Shown: positions 22,989-35,983, counted from the first letter of the stretch. The stretch is 64,000 nucleotides of DNA from Ulota crispa (GCA_963920765.1 OY987243.1:3348001-3412000), one strand, 5' to 3'. Notes: generated by a model not told the origin, from the letters alone. Made by a program: numbers and translations.

Positions 22989-23395
22989 AGGAATTTTCAA
23001 ATAGGGGCATAAAAATGAAAAATACTAAAGATAGGAGCATAGTTTCAAAATAATTTATAAAATTTTGTATATATTTTTTATTTTGACGTTGGTTGATTTA
23101 GATACATCACATTAAATGTTAGCTAACGTCCAAAAAATTTAGCAACCTCTCCAAAAATTGTCATCTCCTTTGCTAAAAGTTCTTTATTTAGGCTTGATTT
23201 GGAGAGGCCTTTAATTTTTTTTGAAGTTGACTAACATTTAATTCGATGTATCTACTTCAACTAATGTCCAAACCAACAAAAATTACAAATCTCTAAAAAA
23301 ATATTTTGAGTTTATATCCTATATATAATTATTTTGAAAATGTGCCCCTACCTATAATATTTTACATTGTCATGCCCCTATTTATAATTTCCCCT
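22989..23395. mobile_element. Mutator-type MITE, diverged copy
   Basis: Ends 'ggaattttcaaataggggca' and 'tgcccctatttataatttcc' are inverted repeats, with a subterminal 'aaataggggca' motif repeated. The same organisation with clear termini occurs at 46938-47312. Flanking 'aaaaataa' on both sides may be the remains of the target duplication. Confidence 0.6.
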
Positions 23396-24377
23396 AAAAA
23401 TAAGTTTCAATGTTGAAAGCAAAGACTTCACTCCCAAGCTGGATCTCCATTTATGTTGTAACTAACTCTTGAACAAAGTTACTCTTTGTTGGCACCAAAG
23501 CTTCCAAAACGTGATTTTGTGGACATAACTTGAAATGAACCTTGATTTGGGACTTGGAACAATACGTGTTCAAGTTACAATTCTTGGTTTTCAGCTCTCT
23601 ACCAATCAAAATTTAAGATCTCAATGCATGGAACTCATAACACATTATGTTGAGCCCTTATGGTGGTTCATACTATGTTTTAAGTCTCCACATCCCATTG
23701 ACATCTGAGAATTTGATTAGTGTAGAACCAAAAGTTGGGATTTGGTACTTCACATCACGTCCCTAGTTTCCTATCTTGATTTATTGTGTTTAACTTACAT
23801 GTTAACGTTGTTTGAAAGTTTTGGCACTAAAGAAGGTGTGATTTTCCTCAAGATTTAAAATAAGTATTTTGTTAAATCCAACTTTTAGCCTAAGTCTCAC
23901 CATATTTTTGCATAAAGTATTCATGAAATTCTTTAATACTTCCAATTACTTTTAATAAATCAACAAAGTTGGGATCTCATATTGAGGTGGGACTTGCAAA
24001 GATGTAAGGGTACTAAACTGTGAGCGGGGAGCAAAAATTCTTGAGAATTTGGAAGTTGAAAATGATAATTTAATGAACTTCATACAGTTGTAAATATGCA
24101 AAAATGGTCATTACATGAATTTTTTTTTGATGTTGTATGAAAATCATTCATTGAAAAGAACAAATGAAGAATCATATTGAATGAATGAAAAATGAAATGG
24201 ATGAATGAAAAATGAAATGTTAGAATGTAGATGAAAGGAAGACAACAAATATGATGCTAATACGTTTAGAATGATACATTATAATAAATAATCAAGGCAA
24301 AGTACTTGAAAACTAGAGAATACAAAATTTCATAGATATCCACTTTTTCAAAGAAAGAAGATCAAATACAAGAATGT
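23396..24377. other. AT-rich stretch, no gene recognised
   Basis: No coding signal. A short ATGAATGAAAA-type simple repeat lies at about 24145-24230. Confidence 0.45.
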
Positions 24378-24850
24378 TCCACCTTCTCATGTTCTAAATA
24401 GGGCAGCACAATCCACATTGCAATTTATGATATTTCAAAAGATTGTACCAAATGCTTTAATATTGAATTTACATATTTTTAAATGTGCCTTGTTTTAATT
24501 CCTAGCTTCTAAATAAAACAGCTCAAGCCCACATTGCAATTTGTAGTATTACAAAGGGCATTGTCAAATGCTTTAAAATAGAGTTTACATTTCTTCTATA
24601 GTGCATGTTCTACCTTTCCAAGTTCCAAATAGGACAACTCAAGCCCACATTGCAACTTGTAATATTGCAAAAGCCATTGTCAAGTGCTTTAAAATAAGAT
24701 TTACATTTCTTCAATTGTGCATGCTCTACCATCCCAGGTCCCAAATAAGGTAGCTCAAGCTCACATTGCAACTTGTAATATTGCAAATAACTATCAAGTA
24801 TTTTCAAATAAGATTTATATTTTTTGACATGTGCAAGGTCTACCTTTTCA
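24378..24850. repeat. Tandem repeat, four units of about 117 bp
   Basis: Each unit carries 'ctaccttt/ccaagttccaaata', 'agctcaagcccacattgcaa' and 'aaaatagagtttacatttct' in order. Units start near 24378, 24496, 24608 and 24727. Units three and four are the most alike. The open frame on the minus strand (24610-24876) is a shadow of the repeat. Confidence 0.8.
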
Positions 24851-25119
24851 GTTTCCATATAAAGTAGCATAAACACAACAAATCATTTAAGACAAATTTG
24901 TGTTCATTAGATTTGAACTGCTTAACTCAACATTATTCTCAAATCAACTTAGTAGCAAAATGGTAATTTTGGCAATTTTCTCTCTGACAGGTCATTTTAA
25001 TTGATTTTCAGCAAAAAACAACTAAATTTTTAATTTCAAACCTTAAATTTTATTGAGATTTCTTATATTATGCAATTTTAACAAATTTTGTGTCTCTTTT
25101 AAAAGACACACTAGGAGTA

Positions 25120-25720
25120 CAACAGTGCCTCCTAGGTTCTGAGGAGGGTCCTAAGACAAGAAGAGGTAACTTGCAAACCAAAAAAAAAAAAAAAAAAAAA
25201 TAGAGTTGATTTTATTTTTTGAAAAAAATAAAAAAAAATAAAAAAAAATAAAAAACTAAAATGTAGGAGGGCACCTCAGATTCTAAGGAGGGTCCTTAGA
25301 CAAAAAGGGGTAACTTGCAAAACTGAAAAAAAAAATTTGAGAAAAAAAAATTTGGAAAAAAATAAATAAATTGTAGGAGGGCTCCTCAGATTTTGAGGAG
25401 CACTTTGCATACCCCACAATGGGCCCAAGGTGACCTCCTTGGTTCCGAGGAGGGCCCTAAGACAAGAAGAGGTAACTTGTAAAAACTAAAAAAAACTAAA
25501 AAACTAAATTTGGAAAAAAAAAATTGAAAAAAAAATTGAAAAAAAAAATTGAAAAAAAAATTGAAAAAAAAATTGAAAAAAAAAAACATGTATAAAAAAT
25601 TTAATTAAGAGTGCTCCTCGGATTCCAAGGAGCACTTTGCAAAACCCGTAATGGGGCCAAGATGACCTCCTTGGTTCCGAGGAAGGTCCTAAGCCCCCCT
25701 TATTTGGTCTAAAGAGGGGG
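25120..25720. repeat. A-rich complex repeat, period 150-220 bp
   Basis: 'gaggagggtcctaagacaag' recurs at about 25139, 25285 and 25447, and 'ctcctcagattttgaggagc' at 25382 and 25614 (the second as 'ctcctcggattccaaggagc'), separated by long A runs. Each 'ctcctc...gaggag' block is a short palindrome. The Phe-rich minus-strand frames are artefacts of the A runs. Confidence 0.75.
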
Positions 25721-26449
25721 TTTGTAGTGTGCAAGTTAACTTGTAAATGTTAGTATATCATAGTTTGAAGCTTCTTTGAAATGTGAGGTTTTTTTATAAT
25801 GTCCTATTTATGCACATCTATTCAATAAATATTCAAAACTCACATTGTAATCTCATTAATTGGATGGATGATGGATGAATGATTGGATGAATGTTTTTTA
25901 TCATGAATGATTGATATGCATTCTTCATCCGTTTTAAATTATCCTTTCATGTGCATAAACTAGAATTTCTACCATTTTTGCCTTTACTACTCTTATTTGG
26001 ACAATGCATGAATTTATAACAACTCTCTTCCTCCAAGTTATTTGATGATCTTTTCTTAGTAAAATGTGAACACTCATTGCTCAAATCTAATTGCTCACTG
26101 CTCACCGCTCCCCGCTCACACTTTAGCGTTGTTGACCTAAATTTAAATAAGTGAACATGGATTATTTAGGAATTTGATCATTTCAATAAAAAAATCATGT
26201 CCTATAATGAGAAGGCATCACGTAAAAATAAATGTAACATTTACTAGTATGGCAGACTATTGTTTATTTTAAATAATTAGCTACATTCCTTGTTGTGTGT
26301 ATTGGTGATACTGTATGAACATTTCTATATTTGTTTGCAACACCACAACATACATCTACATTGTCCATGTCTGCTGTATGTATGTAATGTTTCATTTGTT
26401 CTAGTTTCTTTTTTTTAATAAACTTCAACTTCAGTTGGTGCTACACAAA
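25721..26449. other. AT-rich stretch, no gene recognised
   Basis: Contains a short GGATGAATGATT-like simple repeat (about 25860-25900). It ends at the A|TC junction where the first Helitron begins. Confidence 0.45.
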
Positions 26450-27034
26450 TCTGTATTAATAAAAGAATAGCCGTTAGTCAGTTAGGGCCTATCATATGAT
26501 AGCGTTCAATCAGTTAGGATTGGGCATAAGTTAGGTTTGGGCATGACTAGGATTGAAAAGGTATAAATGGATAAAGTAAAATCACCTATGACTCTCTTTT
26601 ATCTGCTTCACTAGACGTTAACAACAAGTCATTGGCAGTTGCACCGTCACTGGCAATTGCACCATCACTGGCAGTTGCACCACAACTTTCTCTAGGCCAA
26701 AAGAGGGCACGGGGATAAAGGGGCATGAGGATAAGGGGGCACAAGGATAAGGGGGCATGAGGATAAGGGGGCACGGGGATAAGGGGGGCACGGGAATAAG
26801 GGGGCACAAGAATAAGGGGCATAGGAATAAGGGGCACAAAGATAAGGGGGCACAGGAATAAGGGGACACGGGGATGGGAGGACACTAGAATAAAGGGGCA
26901 CAAAGATATGGGGGCACGGGGATGGGAGGACATAGGGATAAAGGGGCATAGGGATATGGGGGCACAAGGATTGGGAAGCACGGGGATAGGGGGTGGGGGG
27001 CATAAACCTGTCGGTATGATGGGTAGTATACTAG
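26450..27034 (+). mobile_element. Non-autonomous Helitron, copy 1 (585 bp)
   Basis: The 5' end TCTGTATTAATAAAAG fits the plant Helitron TCTMTAYTA start and follows an A. The 3' end is a small hairpin (GTCG-GTA-TGAT, with G:T wobbles, 27010-27020), exactly 10 nt, then CTAG. The interior carries a G-rich minisatellite (unit about 17 bp, GATAAGGGGGCAC..., about 26700-26996). There is no Rep/helicase. The next base belongs to an identical-type element, so this copy abuts copy 2. Confidence 0.8.
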
Positions 27035-27604
27035 TCTATATTAATAAAAGAATAGCCATCAGTCAGTTAGGGCCTATCATGTAATAGCGTTCAATCAGGG
27101 TCGGGCATAAGTTAGGTTTGAGTATGAATAGGATCAAAAAGGTATAAACAGATAAAGTAAAATTACCTATGACTCTCTTTTATCCGTTTCACTAGATGCT
27201 AACAGCAAGTCACTAGCAGTTGCATTGTCATTGGCAATTGCACCACAACTTTCTCTTGGCCAAAAGAGGGCACAAGGATAAGGGGGCACGAGAATAAGGG
27301 GGCACGGGGTTAAGGAGATAAGGGGATACGGGGATAAGGGGGCACGGGGATAAGGGGGCACGGGGATAAGGGGGCACGGGGATAAGGGGGCACGAGGATA
27401 AGGGGGCACGGGGATAAGGGGATACAAGAATATGGGGCATGAGGACAAGGGGATAAATGGGCATAAGGATATGGGGGCACGGGGATAGAGGACACGGGGA
27501 TAAAATGGCACAAGGATAGAGGGCACGACAATATGGGGGCCCAAGGATCGGGGAGCACGGGGATGGGGGGCATAAACCTGTCGCTACGACGAGTAGTATA
27601 CTAG
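27035..27604 (+). mobile_element. Non-autonomous Helitron, copy 2 (570 bp), head-to-tail
   Basis: Begins TCTATATTAATAAAAG directly after the CTAG of copy 1 and ends with hairpin GTCG-CTA-CGAC (27580-27590), a 10-nt spacer, CTAG, then T. The A...T flanks of the pair are the expected Helitron target. The leader ('gaatagccatcagtcagtta', 'cctatgactctcttttatc') is about 85-90% like copy 1. The minisatellite spans about 27266-27565 with a different unit order. Confidence 0.8.
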
Positions 27605-29988
27605 TTCTTTATGATATAATCAACCTACAATGAGTATAATGGGCTTCTACTTATAAGAGATGATAGAGTGAATGACCTATAATTCACTTTTGAGAATAAG
27701 ACTTGAAACAATGAATGGATATGCATGGTTGCACAAATGGCCATTTTGTAAAGTATTGATGATTCAAACATCATCCCAGAACTTTCTAATTCACTGCTCT
27801 AAAATCTAATTAAACTTTGAATTTTGAAAAAATAGATTTTTCTTTTGACAAAGTTTTGAAGTTGAATTGATGACATATTTAACTAAATTTGGACTATCCA
27901 TGTAATTTTCAAATTTGCTTGGAAAACACAAGAAGATATGCAAAACATATAAACTCCCCCAATGTTTTGCACATAGATGAATATCTTAGATTTTAGATAG
28001 TCCAATATTAGTCAAACATGATATATAGATACTTTTGTTTGATTTATAAATGTTTGCATTAGAATAAATGTGCAAAGTATTCTATAAAAATCCTTGTGTT
28101 GGAATTGGAGTCACATTTTCCTTTAAAAAAATATGTATAGTTAAAATGAAGGAAGAACTAACTAAATCTATAATATTACAAAAAAAAAATGCGTTAAGAG
28201 TGGAGCCAAACTAATTAGAAGTCAACGGAAGCATTATCAAGTAGAGATAAGTTCACATACAAGGCATGAAAATTTGAGATTAAAACAACAACTTGACCAC
28301 TTGGAAAAAATAGGTCACGTAAAAAAAAAAAACTTTCTAATATTTTTCAGATGTGTTTTGATATCATGTTGTTTTTTCTCTTGTATTTCAATGAGCAATG
28401 GAAAATATTCTTTTATACTATAGTCGCCTTTCAGAATTCCAGTGATTTTATGAAGTCAAATTGTGTCACTTGTTTCCTTTTCTAACATGAGATGGATATT
28501 GCCTTTTAATTGTAAATACTAAAACAAGATACATTATAAAGTGTTTTGAAGCATATTAATAATTCTATTTTCCCTTGTTAGATCGCCCTGGAACTTATTT
28601 GGGTATTTTCCAAGATAAGAACAATTATTGGAAAACGAGGTAAAGGAAACAAGGGTGACAATGAGTTGGTCAATTCTTTCGACAATCATATTTCTCTTTT
28701 GTTTGTTTTAATGACTCACAAACAATCGTTATTATACATGTTAATGGATTATGTAGTATACACTACATTATTAATTTTGTATCAATCAATCATCTTCTAG
28801 TTTCATTATTCATGTACATTAGATGAGACAATAAGCATTATGGAGACTAAAGTCGCTGTAAGAGTCACACAACTTCTGATTTGCATCTTTTTAAACATGT
28901 CATTTTTTTAAATTTATTTTGAACTTGAAGATGTCATCTTCTTCACCAACCTCTTTGTGAAGTGATGAAGTTAAAGGAGTAATAAAGTGATGCACAAGGC
29001 TGTCATATCTTATCATGTATGCATCAGGAGTTACGTCAAGCAGCTTTTGTTTTTAGCGGAGGAAACTTGTTACCAAAGGTAATTTGATAGAATTTGAAGC
29101 GAAATATCTTGATGCACCATACACGTCACAACAAGTCATGTAATTTTTGAGTTTCAAATCAGAAATGATAACATACTATTGTAAAAGCCACGGCTTGTAA
29201 GTACTAAGAACCTCATATTCAGTAAAATGGGAGTTTTCCATTGAAATGAGAGGTAATGTAAAGGAAAGTTGACGAAAGGTTTTATGTTAATTCAACTTAA
29301 TTTGAGCTAAATTGACATAAAACATTTCAGATTTTACTTAAAGTTAGAAAGTTTTATTGCAATTTAGGTCGACTTGACTTAAATTACAATAAAAATTTTC
29401 AAAACTAATATGAAATTGAAATTTTTTATGTCTGCTTTGGTTATTTTGGGAGGTGCCCCATCTCCCATTTTAATGAATGTGAGGTTTAAGGAGTAAGCCT
29501 AGCAATGCTGTAAGAGCAGGGTTTCTTTTTTTGGCGATTTGGGGGCAAAATTGCACCAAACTTTTTTGACTAGTACCAAGCCTATAGAAAAAAAAAAACA
29601 CGATTATTTGGATGAAAATACCATAAAACTTCAGACTTTAAAAAAATTTGGATGAAATTGTCAAATTGTGGATGAAAACCAAATTATAAACATGTAACAT
29701 GTGCTAATGTGATATTTTCTATCCAATATGTGGATGAATGTTGAAATATGGAGCACCACTATAACATTTTAAACTGCCACTTTGGCACTACTTAAAAAAT
29801 GAAAAAAAAACCTGAATGAGAGTTTTTTTTCAAGAAAATTTAAATTAGGGTTGGCGGATAGTACTCAAATGCTGGAAACAGTATTTTCAAGAAAAACTCT
29901 CCTTGTAGTTGAATTGCTACATCCTCTACTATTATTGCGTAGATGTCACAATATGACAATATGAAGAGATTTAACCCAAAAAGATCAA

Positions 29989-29992
<4 letters not shown>
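27605..29992. other. AT-rich stretch, no gene recognised
   Basis: No coding signal or TIR pair identified across 2.4 kb. Composition is uniform AT-rich. Confidence 0.45.

Positions 29993-30023
<31 letters not shown>
29993..30023. repeat. Homopolymer T run (31 nt)
   Basis: Uninterrupted T tract (poly-A on the minus strand). It might be the tail of a retroposed RNA, but the sequence to its right (minus-strand upstream) shows no recognisable gene or target duplication. Confidence 0.8.
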
Positions 30024-30025
<2 letters not shown>

Positions 30026-32056
30026 AACATAGCAATTTTGGACATCCAATTGTGAACAAAAATTGGTATAAATTTGTAAGGAGTACCTTTTTGGTTCACA
30101 AGTTTTCAAAATTAGTGAACTGAATCGTAAAAACATGTGATAGAGCATGAGCCTTCTTTTCAAGATTAGACAATTTGGGCATTTCTAAAAAAGAAAGACC
30201 AATTGGTTTGAAAAATTTTACCCATACTCTTAACAAACCCATATAACATATCTTAAAGTGTTATGATTACAAGAAGCACATGAAGTGGACTTAGAGTGAG
30301 CTTTTGATGACAAGTTTCCAACATTGATCTTTTGTTACTTGTTTCCAATTTACAAGTGGACTTGAAATGCTATTGGTGAGCATATAAAGGCCGTGAGCCA
30401 TGGGCAGAGATTCAAGATTCTATGAGCAAGAATAGGTTCTTAATTCAAAATCAATGAAATAACAAAAAAAAGCAAGTTTTTCAAAAAACAATAGTTTAAA
30501 ATGTAAAAATTATAAGGCCCTATGTACATAATTATAGGTGAAATTTATTATTTTGATAAAACATCCTTGCTCACACCTTGTTGCTAACAAATCCCTACTC
30601 ATGAAACAACATTACCCATTTACAAGTCATTTCTTCTAATGATAAAGTGCACCTTTGGCAAGAAACACCAAGAATAACTCACATTTTTAAAGTGGCCTTA
30701 TAAAGAGAATTACCATAAGCGACTCTTTCTTAGTGATGTTTTTAGGGCCAACGTTACTCTTCCTTGTCTGGTAGGGCATGCATAAAGCCAAATATAGTCT
30801 TTCCAAGAAAAAGTAGTTTTCCATCCAGCATATTGCTGAGAAACTCTTGTGACGTGACTTCCAAAGTTTCCAAAAAGAACTCCATGTTTTTGAACCAAAC
30901 GTGAAAATCCAGTAGACCGCTTGTTCATTACCCCCACGCAGAAGCTCCCCAGGTCAGGAGATGCAGTGTTTAGTCAGTTGTCATCAGAAGACTGTGTATA
31001 GATTTAAAGCTGGACACTTAGCACGGAGATGTAGCACCTAACCTTGCCAAACTCAATAATTCAATTGATAGGGATGCTATGTGTAAGCACTGCCAAATTT
31101 AACTGTACTAATGTACTTGATTGAGACGCAGCTTAGTATAAGCATTAGTTTTCTCCCTAAAATCAAGGCGGATTGCACGGGGGTTTCAAGGTTACAAAAG
31201 CTTATCACGGACCGTGCATGACTTGGCACACAAAGTTTATCGTGATAAAATAGATCTCACAGTAGAAGTAAAATTTCACAAGATTTGAGGCCGCTTTACA
31301 TTAGGAGTGGGTCATTTTAATCACAATTTGAGTCCAAATGGTCTCGAAAACACCTTTGAGAGCTCATTATGATGTGAGTATAACGAGGGTTAATTCTTTT
31401 GAGTGTAAAGGCCACAAGGCCAAAAGGTTTGGCCACTAAAGCAAATAATTTTAGGAGTAAAGGGATAAAAAAGAAGAGGCGATTCAATATTTTTACTCCA
31501 TCTTACAACACTGAGCATCTCAAAAAGAACACTTCTATTTTTTTCAAATAATTATATTTTAATAAAATATGACAATAGTCTCAAGGTCAAGAATTGGCCT
31601 CGTATTTTTGAAAGACCCAATTTCTGAGGTTGGGGCCATGTCAAATCTTGTTTTCTAAATATAAAAAACAAATTTTGAAAATTTGTCTTGACTCTTAGTA
31701 TAAAGACCTTGAGGCTTTTTTTTAGAATATTAACCAATTAGATGCTAACTTTAGGAGTATTAGAGGCTACAAACTAGCCTCTAATTGTAGTGTAAGTAGC
31801 CTTTAGGAAGCACATCCCTAGGTTTTGGCAAGCAGTTTTTTTCACTTGAATAAGCCAAGAAAATTGGACAATATAATTAGGGAACTGCTAATACTGCACT
31901 CTCATATTATTAATGCCACATCCTGAGGTTTGTAGTTAGCATGCAAATTGAGAATTTGATGCTAAAATTCTCAATCCTAGAGGTTCACCATTCCTTTAAT
32001 TATGGCATTACTATTTCCTTGACAAAAAAAGAGAGAGAAGAAAAACAACTTTTTAC
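30024..32056. other. AT-rich stretch, no gene recognised
   Basis: Includes a slightly GC-richer segment at 30700-31250 with a 75-codon minus-strand frame (30710-30937) that matches no family I recognise. I would not call it a gene. Confidence 0.4.
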
Positions 32057-32970
32057 TTAACCATTTAGAGACCACTGAACCATATTTTGGTTTGGGAGAG
32101 TGGTTTTTGACTTATAGAGTAAAATCGTCTAACAATTTGGAAACCGGTCTTGAAGAACGCTTGTGCTCACAAGAATTTTGCATCCAACCAAATAAAAAAC
32201 AATGAAATCAAGCATGTTAGTTGATAAATAATGATGTTTATACGGCATGGTCTCAAAATACATATCCATATTTGATCAAAGATGGATCAAAGCAACTACA
32301 CAATACATCAAACATCCAAGAAGAATGTCAAATTTCAATTATGCGGTCCTAAATAATTTCAAATTCCTTAAGAAATATGCTTGTATTGTTTCTCTATACG
32401 GTAGTAGTATAATTGTAACATTTGAAGATCTATTGAAATGGTGCTATCATTTCATATTAAAAATTTGTTGTCCTACATTTAAGGCCAATTCTATATTGTT
32501 TTCACCTATTGGATTTTCCATAGCATTTATCAATTTTCTTGTAAAACAGTTTTTGGGTAGCAAATAAAGTGGGACTTTTTACCCTTTTTGTCCACTTAGC
32601 TACACTTTGTGATTGCTATTTTTATCCATTTTGTGTGAAACTAGTCTCATTGAAAAGGTGAAAAACCCTGCTTTCTAGAAATATAAGGCTCTTCTCAAAC
32701 AAAACTTGTATGAAGTAGTAAGAACCAAAACTGCACAAGCACAAAAACTAGAGATTTTCCACCTACAACTCACTCAATTATTATAGTATTTCACCTTCAA
32801 CGGTAGATCTAGTTGAAATTTTGACACTATATAGTAAACAAGGTGTAATTCTCATTTGTACGGTTGGATCATTGAAATCTAGTCCATATTTGATTCAACT
32901 GCACATCCAAGTTTACTACCCTGATTTCTAATGGGTTTTGTGAAAATGTGTGTGGTCTTTAAAGGGTTAA
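32057..32970. mobile_element. TTAA-bounded element, 914 bp ('AGACCAC' subfamily)
   Basis: The left end TTAACCATTTAGAGACCACT and right end GTGGTCTTTAAAGGGTTAA pair through the AGACCAC block. It is collinear with 36013-37636 ('catatttggtcaaagattga', 'catccaagaagaatgtcaca', 'ctctatacggtagtagta'). Short open frames exist in both copies (32247-32567; 36939-37133) and align, but carry no recognisable transposase motif. Confidence 0.75.
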
Positions 32971-33311
32971 CCTTTCCCACACCATTGCTCTTTTTTCAAT
33001 AAATTCCTACTGTATGTATTTCCAAAATCTTATACTTCGGTTATAAATTGAAGCACCTCTAAGTTACTGGAATGTAGCCCTAGAATAATACAGGTGGAGC
33101 AAATTTGAAGCACAAATTGACAATTTTCGCATTAGATTCTCAAATTTGCATGCTCATGGCAAACCTTGGGGTGTGGCGTTAACATTATGAGGGTTTAGCA
33201 ATTCCCTAAAATGGGGCCAAATTTATCAAGTAATTGAACATCACTTGACAAGCAAGTGGTTTTCCTTGACAAAATTTGCATGATATAAGGTAGGAAGCTC
33301 TGAAATTGTCC

Positions 33312-33425
33312 GGGCATTAAAACCGTCCACTTTCTTAAATGTACGCCCTTATTACATGCAATTTTTTATAAGCTTCTGAAATGTACAAGTGGAGTACTTT
33401 TGAGGAAGTGGACGGTTTTAGAGCC
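33312..33425. mobile_element. Small inverted-repeat MITE (about 114 bp)
   Basis: GGGCATTAAAACCGTCCACTTT at the left is mirrored by AAGTGGACGGTTTTAGAGCCC at the right, giving roughly 20-bp TIRs around an AT-rich loop. No coding capacity. Confidence 0.6.
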
Positions 33426-34195
33426 CTATGCACTTCAACTTCAAAATTTCATAATTATGTCCACAAAACTCCAAAAAATATGAAACAACTTGGGTTAGAT
33501 GCCAATTCCTCTTGTCTTTCAAGAAAAATTTACTGAAAAACATTTCAAAAGGTTTCCCCTCCCCAAAATCTAGTTTCAGCCCTTAGTTGGACTGTTTATG
33601 AGCCTCCTATCTTAAAGTGTTTTTTTATCCTAAGTTTGAAACCCTCTGGTGGACAAGTTCAGCAAACCCAAACTCATTAACTTCCAATAGTGGCAGATGC
33701 ACAGTTTGCAAACTTAGTGGAGAATCTGCGCTCGTTCGTAAACCAACAAACTTCCAATCACATTTGATGTTTTGCTGGGTGTCCATCCTACACACGCATG
33801 GAATTTTTAAAGCGCAGGTCCAAATTCCATGCCAAAGTGGCATGCAGTAGGATGCTTGACTTCAAGCCATGCTTTCTTTATGGTACCACAAAAGAGAGGA
33901 GGTTGTTTCTGCAATGTGAACTGCTTTTTTAGGGGAATGGACTTTTGGATTGCTTGACATTGCAAGTCAATGCCGTTCTGGAGCTCAAAAAGTTCCAGTC
34001 CTGGTCACTTATTGACCACATTTCTGAAACCAACCCCCGGACTTTTATGCTAGTAGTCAGTTGAAACCTTGAAAACATTTTTATTGCATGTAATAGGACA
34101 CGACCCTTACCTCCAAGTGTGAGTTGTATCACGAGTGAAAAGCCAATTTGTTGTTCCCTTGGGACTGTCGTGGGAACTAATTGAATTTAAATTGT
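33426..34195. other. Intergenic stretch with a dispersed repeat
   Basis: 33468-33615 ('atatgaaacaacttgggtta' ... 'cagcccttagttgg' ... 'cctcctatcttaaa') is paralogous to 48610-48770. The overlapping open frames at 33617-33850 on both strands have no recognised homology. Confidence 0.45.
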
Positions 34196-34661
34196 GGGAA
34201 AATTTTATGGACACCCATGAAGTTTCCCATATTTGTATAGATACCCCTATTTTTCAGAAATTGCATAAATATCCTTGGACTATAATTTTTAGGGGTTTGT
34301 TTTTATTGTGCATGCCATTTTTTTTCCCTTTGTGTGCACATTGTTTCTTTTTTGTTCTATTGCACCCTTTACTTCAATATTTGTCATAAGAAAGTAGCAT
34401 GCACAACAAAACAAATGCCTGAAAACTATGGTCCAAGGGTATTTGTGCAATTTCTGAAAAACTAGGGGTATCTATAATACCATTTTCATTAACTCCAGAA
34501 TTTGTGAACATTTTGGGCATTAACTAGGTTTAACCGAGTTTCAGATTTAACGAGTTTCAGATTTAAGGTGAAGACAACTTGGGAATCTGGTTTTCCAATT
34601 CAATGAATATGATGTTCTATACAAATGTGGCAAACTTCAGAGGTATCCATAGAATTTTCCC
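34196..34661. mobile_element. TIR MITE (466 bp)
   Basis: GGGAAAATTTTATGGACACC with the following 'atgaagtttcccatatttgt' is complementary to the right end ('acaaatgtggcaaacttcag' ... 'ggtatccatagaattttccc'). A second internal inverted pair ('agatacccctatttttcaga' and 'ctgaaaaactaggggtatct') extends the fold. Target duplication not resolved. Confidence 0.7.
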
Positions 34662-35239
34662 TACAACTGTTTTGAAATCGGATAAACAACACTCATTGAC
34701 AAAACCAAAACCGCACCGTTGAACTTGGATTCGTCCTTCATTGTGATTTTGAAAGGTTGGAGATTTGGCCTCAACTATTGGAGGCAAGGCAGAGGAAAAG
34801 AGGTAAAAAGGGGTCCCCCAGTCGACACTGATTGTATCGAATGCTGGACGCCATGTGCGTTGGAATTTTGATGGAAACGGCCTCAAGTGTAGACGGCCTA
34901 CACTACTGGTGCAGATTGGTGCTTAGGAAGAAGTCGAAATGGGGTCACACTGCATTCCAATTGCAGGATCTGGGCTTCGTTATGATGTTGGGTGCCTTGA
35001 CTGAGGTTGGTTGGCCATTGCTAGTTCTGTCCTTCTAGTCCTCTTTTACTCTTTGTGCTCGATGGCTACTGTTGCCTACTTTGCTGACCACGAAAGGAAC
35101 TGAAAGACACTGACGAAGGTTACAATCCAAGGCATTTCTATAACTGGGGCTATCACAAGGAGGTTATCACGTGGAGGGTATCAGAGTGAGGGGCTGTCGA
35201 AAGGCGGTTATCAGGGTTATCAAGGAGTGGGTTCTTTTT

Positions 35240-35340
35240 TCCGGCAAAATTTGGCCAGTGTGAACTGACCCCCTCATTGCCCTTTTCCTGGATGAATGAG
35301 TTGGGAGCCTAGTCAATTGTTTTATAAGTTTGTGTACTTT
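35240..35340. repeat. Dispersed repeat shared with 57391-57490
   Basis: 'ggccagtgtgaactgacccc', 'ctcattgc', 'cctggatgaatg' and 'agtcaattgttttataag' match, in order, a GC-richer copy upstream of the squalene epoxidase gene. The function is unknown; probably one end of a larger element. Confidence 0.55.
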
Positions 35341-35650
35341 ATAAGTTTGTGGGGGCCAAAATGAAATAGCTCCGCTTTTTCACATTTCAATTTTTTTGAG
35401 AATTTGGAGATTTGCCATCAAAAGATTGAGTTTGGAAAATTTCACTTCATATTTGAATTTAAAAACCCTAATTTTGACTTGAATCCCAAAGAATGATGTG
35501 TTTGAACACCACAAGAATAGGGGCAAATTATTACTTTTATCTTTGTCTAAGAATTACGGAACTATTCCATCCCAACCCAAAAACATGGTTGTGCAATGGA
35601 TAGATTCCCAAAGCCATGTTCATCCAAGCATGGGGGCAATGAGGGGGTCG

Positions 35651-35983
35651 GGCCTAGTTCATACTAGTGACCAAACAAAACATAGAAAGCGGCACCTTGT
35701 CTGGTCTTTCATCCTCCAAAACACTTCCACATCATCCAAGAGTGTTAGAGAAAAAAGTTGCTGCAAAGCAAGAGTATTCATCTACTAGACAAGTTAGAAG
35801 CCACCCTCATAGCAAGCCCTAAGACTTCACTATCTTGCATGCTGACATGGCAATATTGATTGGTGACATGACAAATTGAAGTACCAGACAAACCCTAGGT
35901 ATGTACACTTCAGTGGACAAAACTGAAATATCAACCAATGATGTTTGAGATAATTTCCTCTTGTTTGTAGTCTGAACCGAGCC
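35651..35983. mobile_element. Non-autonomous TIR element, copy 2
   Basis: Termini GGCCTAGTTCATACTAG and GTAGTCTGAACCGAGCC; collinear with 181-504 ('ggcaccttgtc', 'catccaagagtgt', 'gacttcactatcttg', 'caaccaatgatgtttgagat'). More AT-rich than copy 1, consistent with C-to-T decay. Confidence 0.55.

Noticed and set aside
25386..25734. Phe-rich membrane-like minus-strand frames
   Set aside because: Produced by A-run simple repeats.
26586..27573. Pro/Leu/Cys-rich minus-strand open frames
   Set aside because: They are read through the Helitron minisatellite. The repeat unit lacks stops in those frames; no start context or domain.
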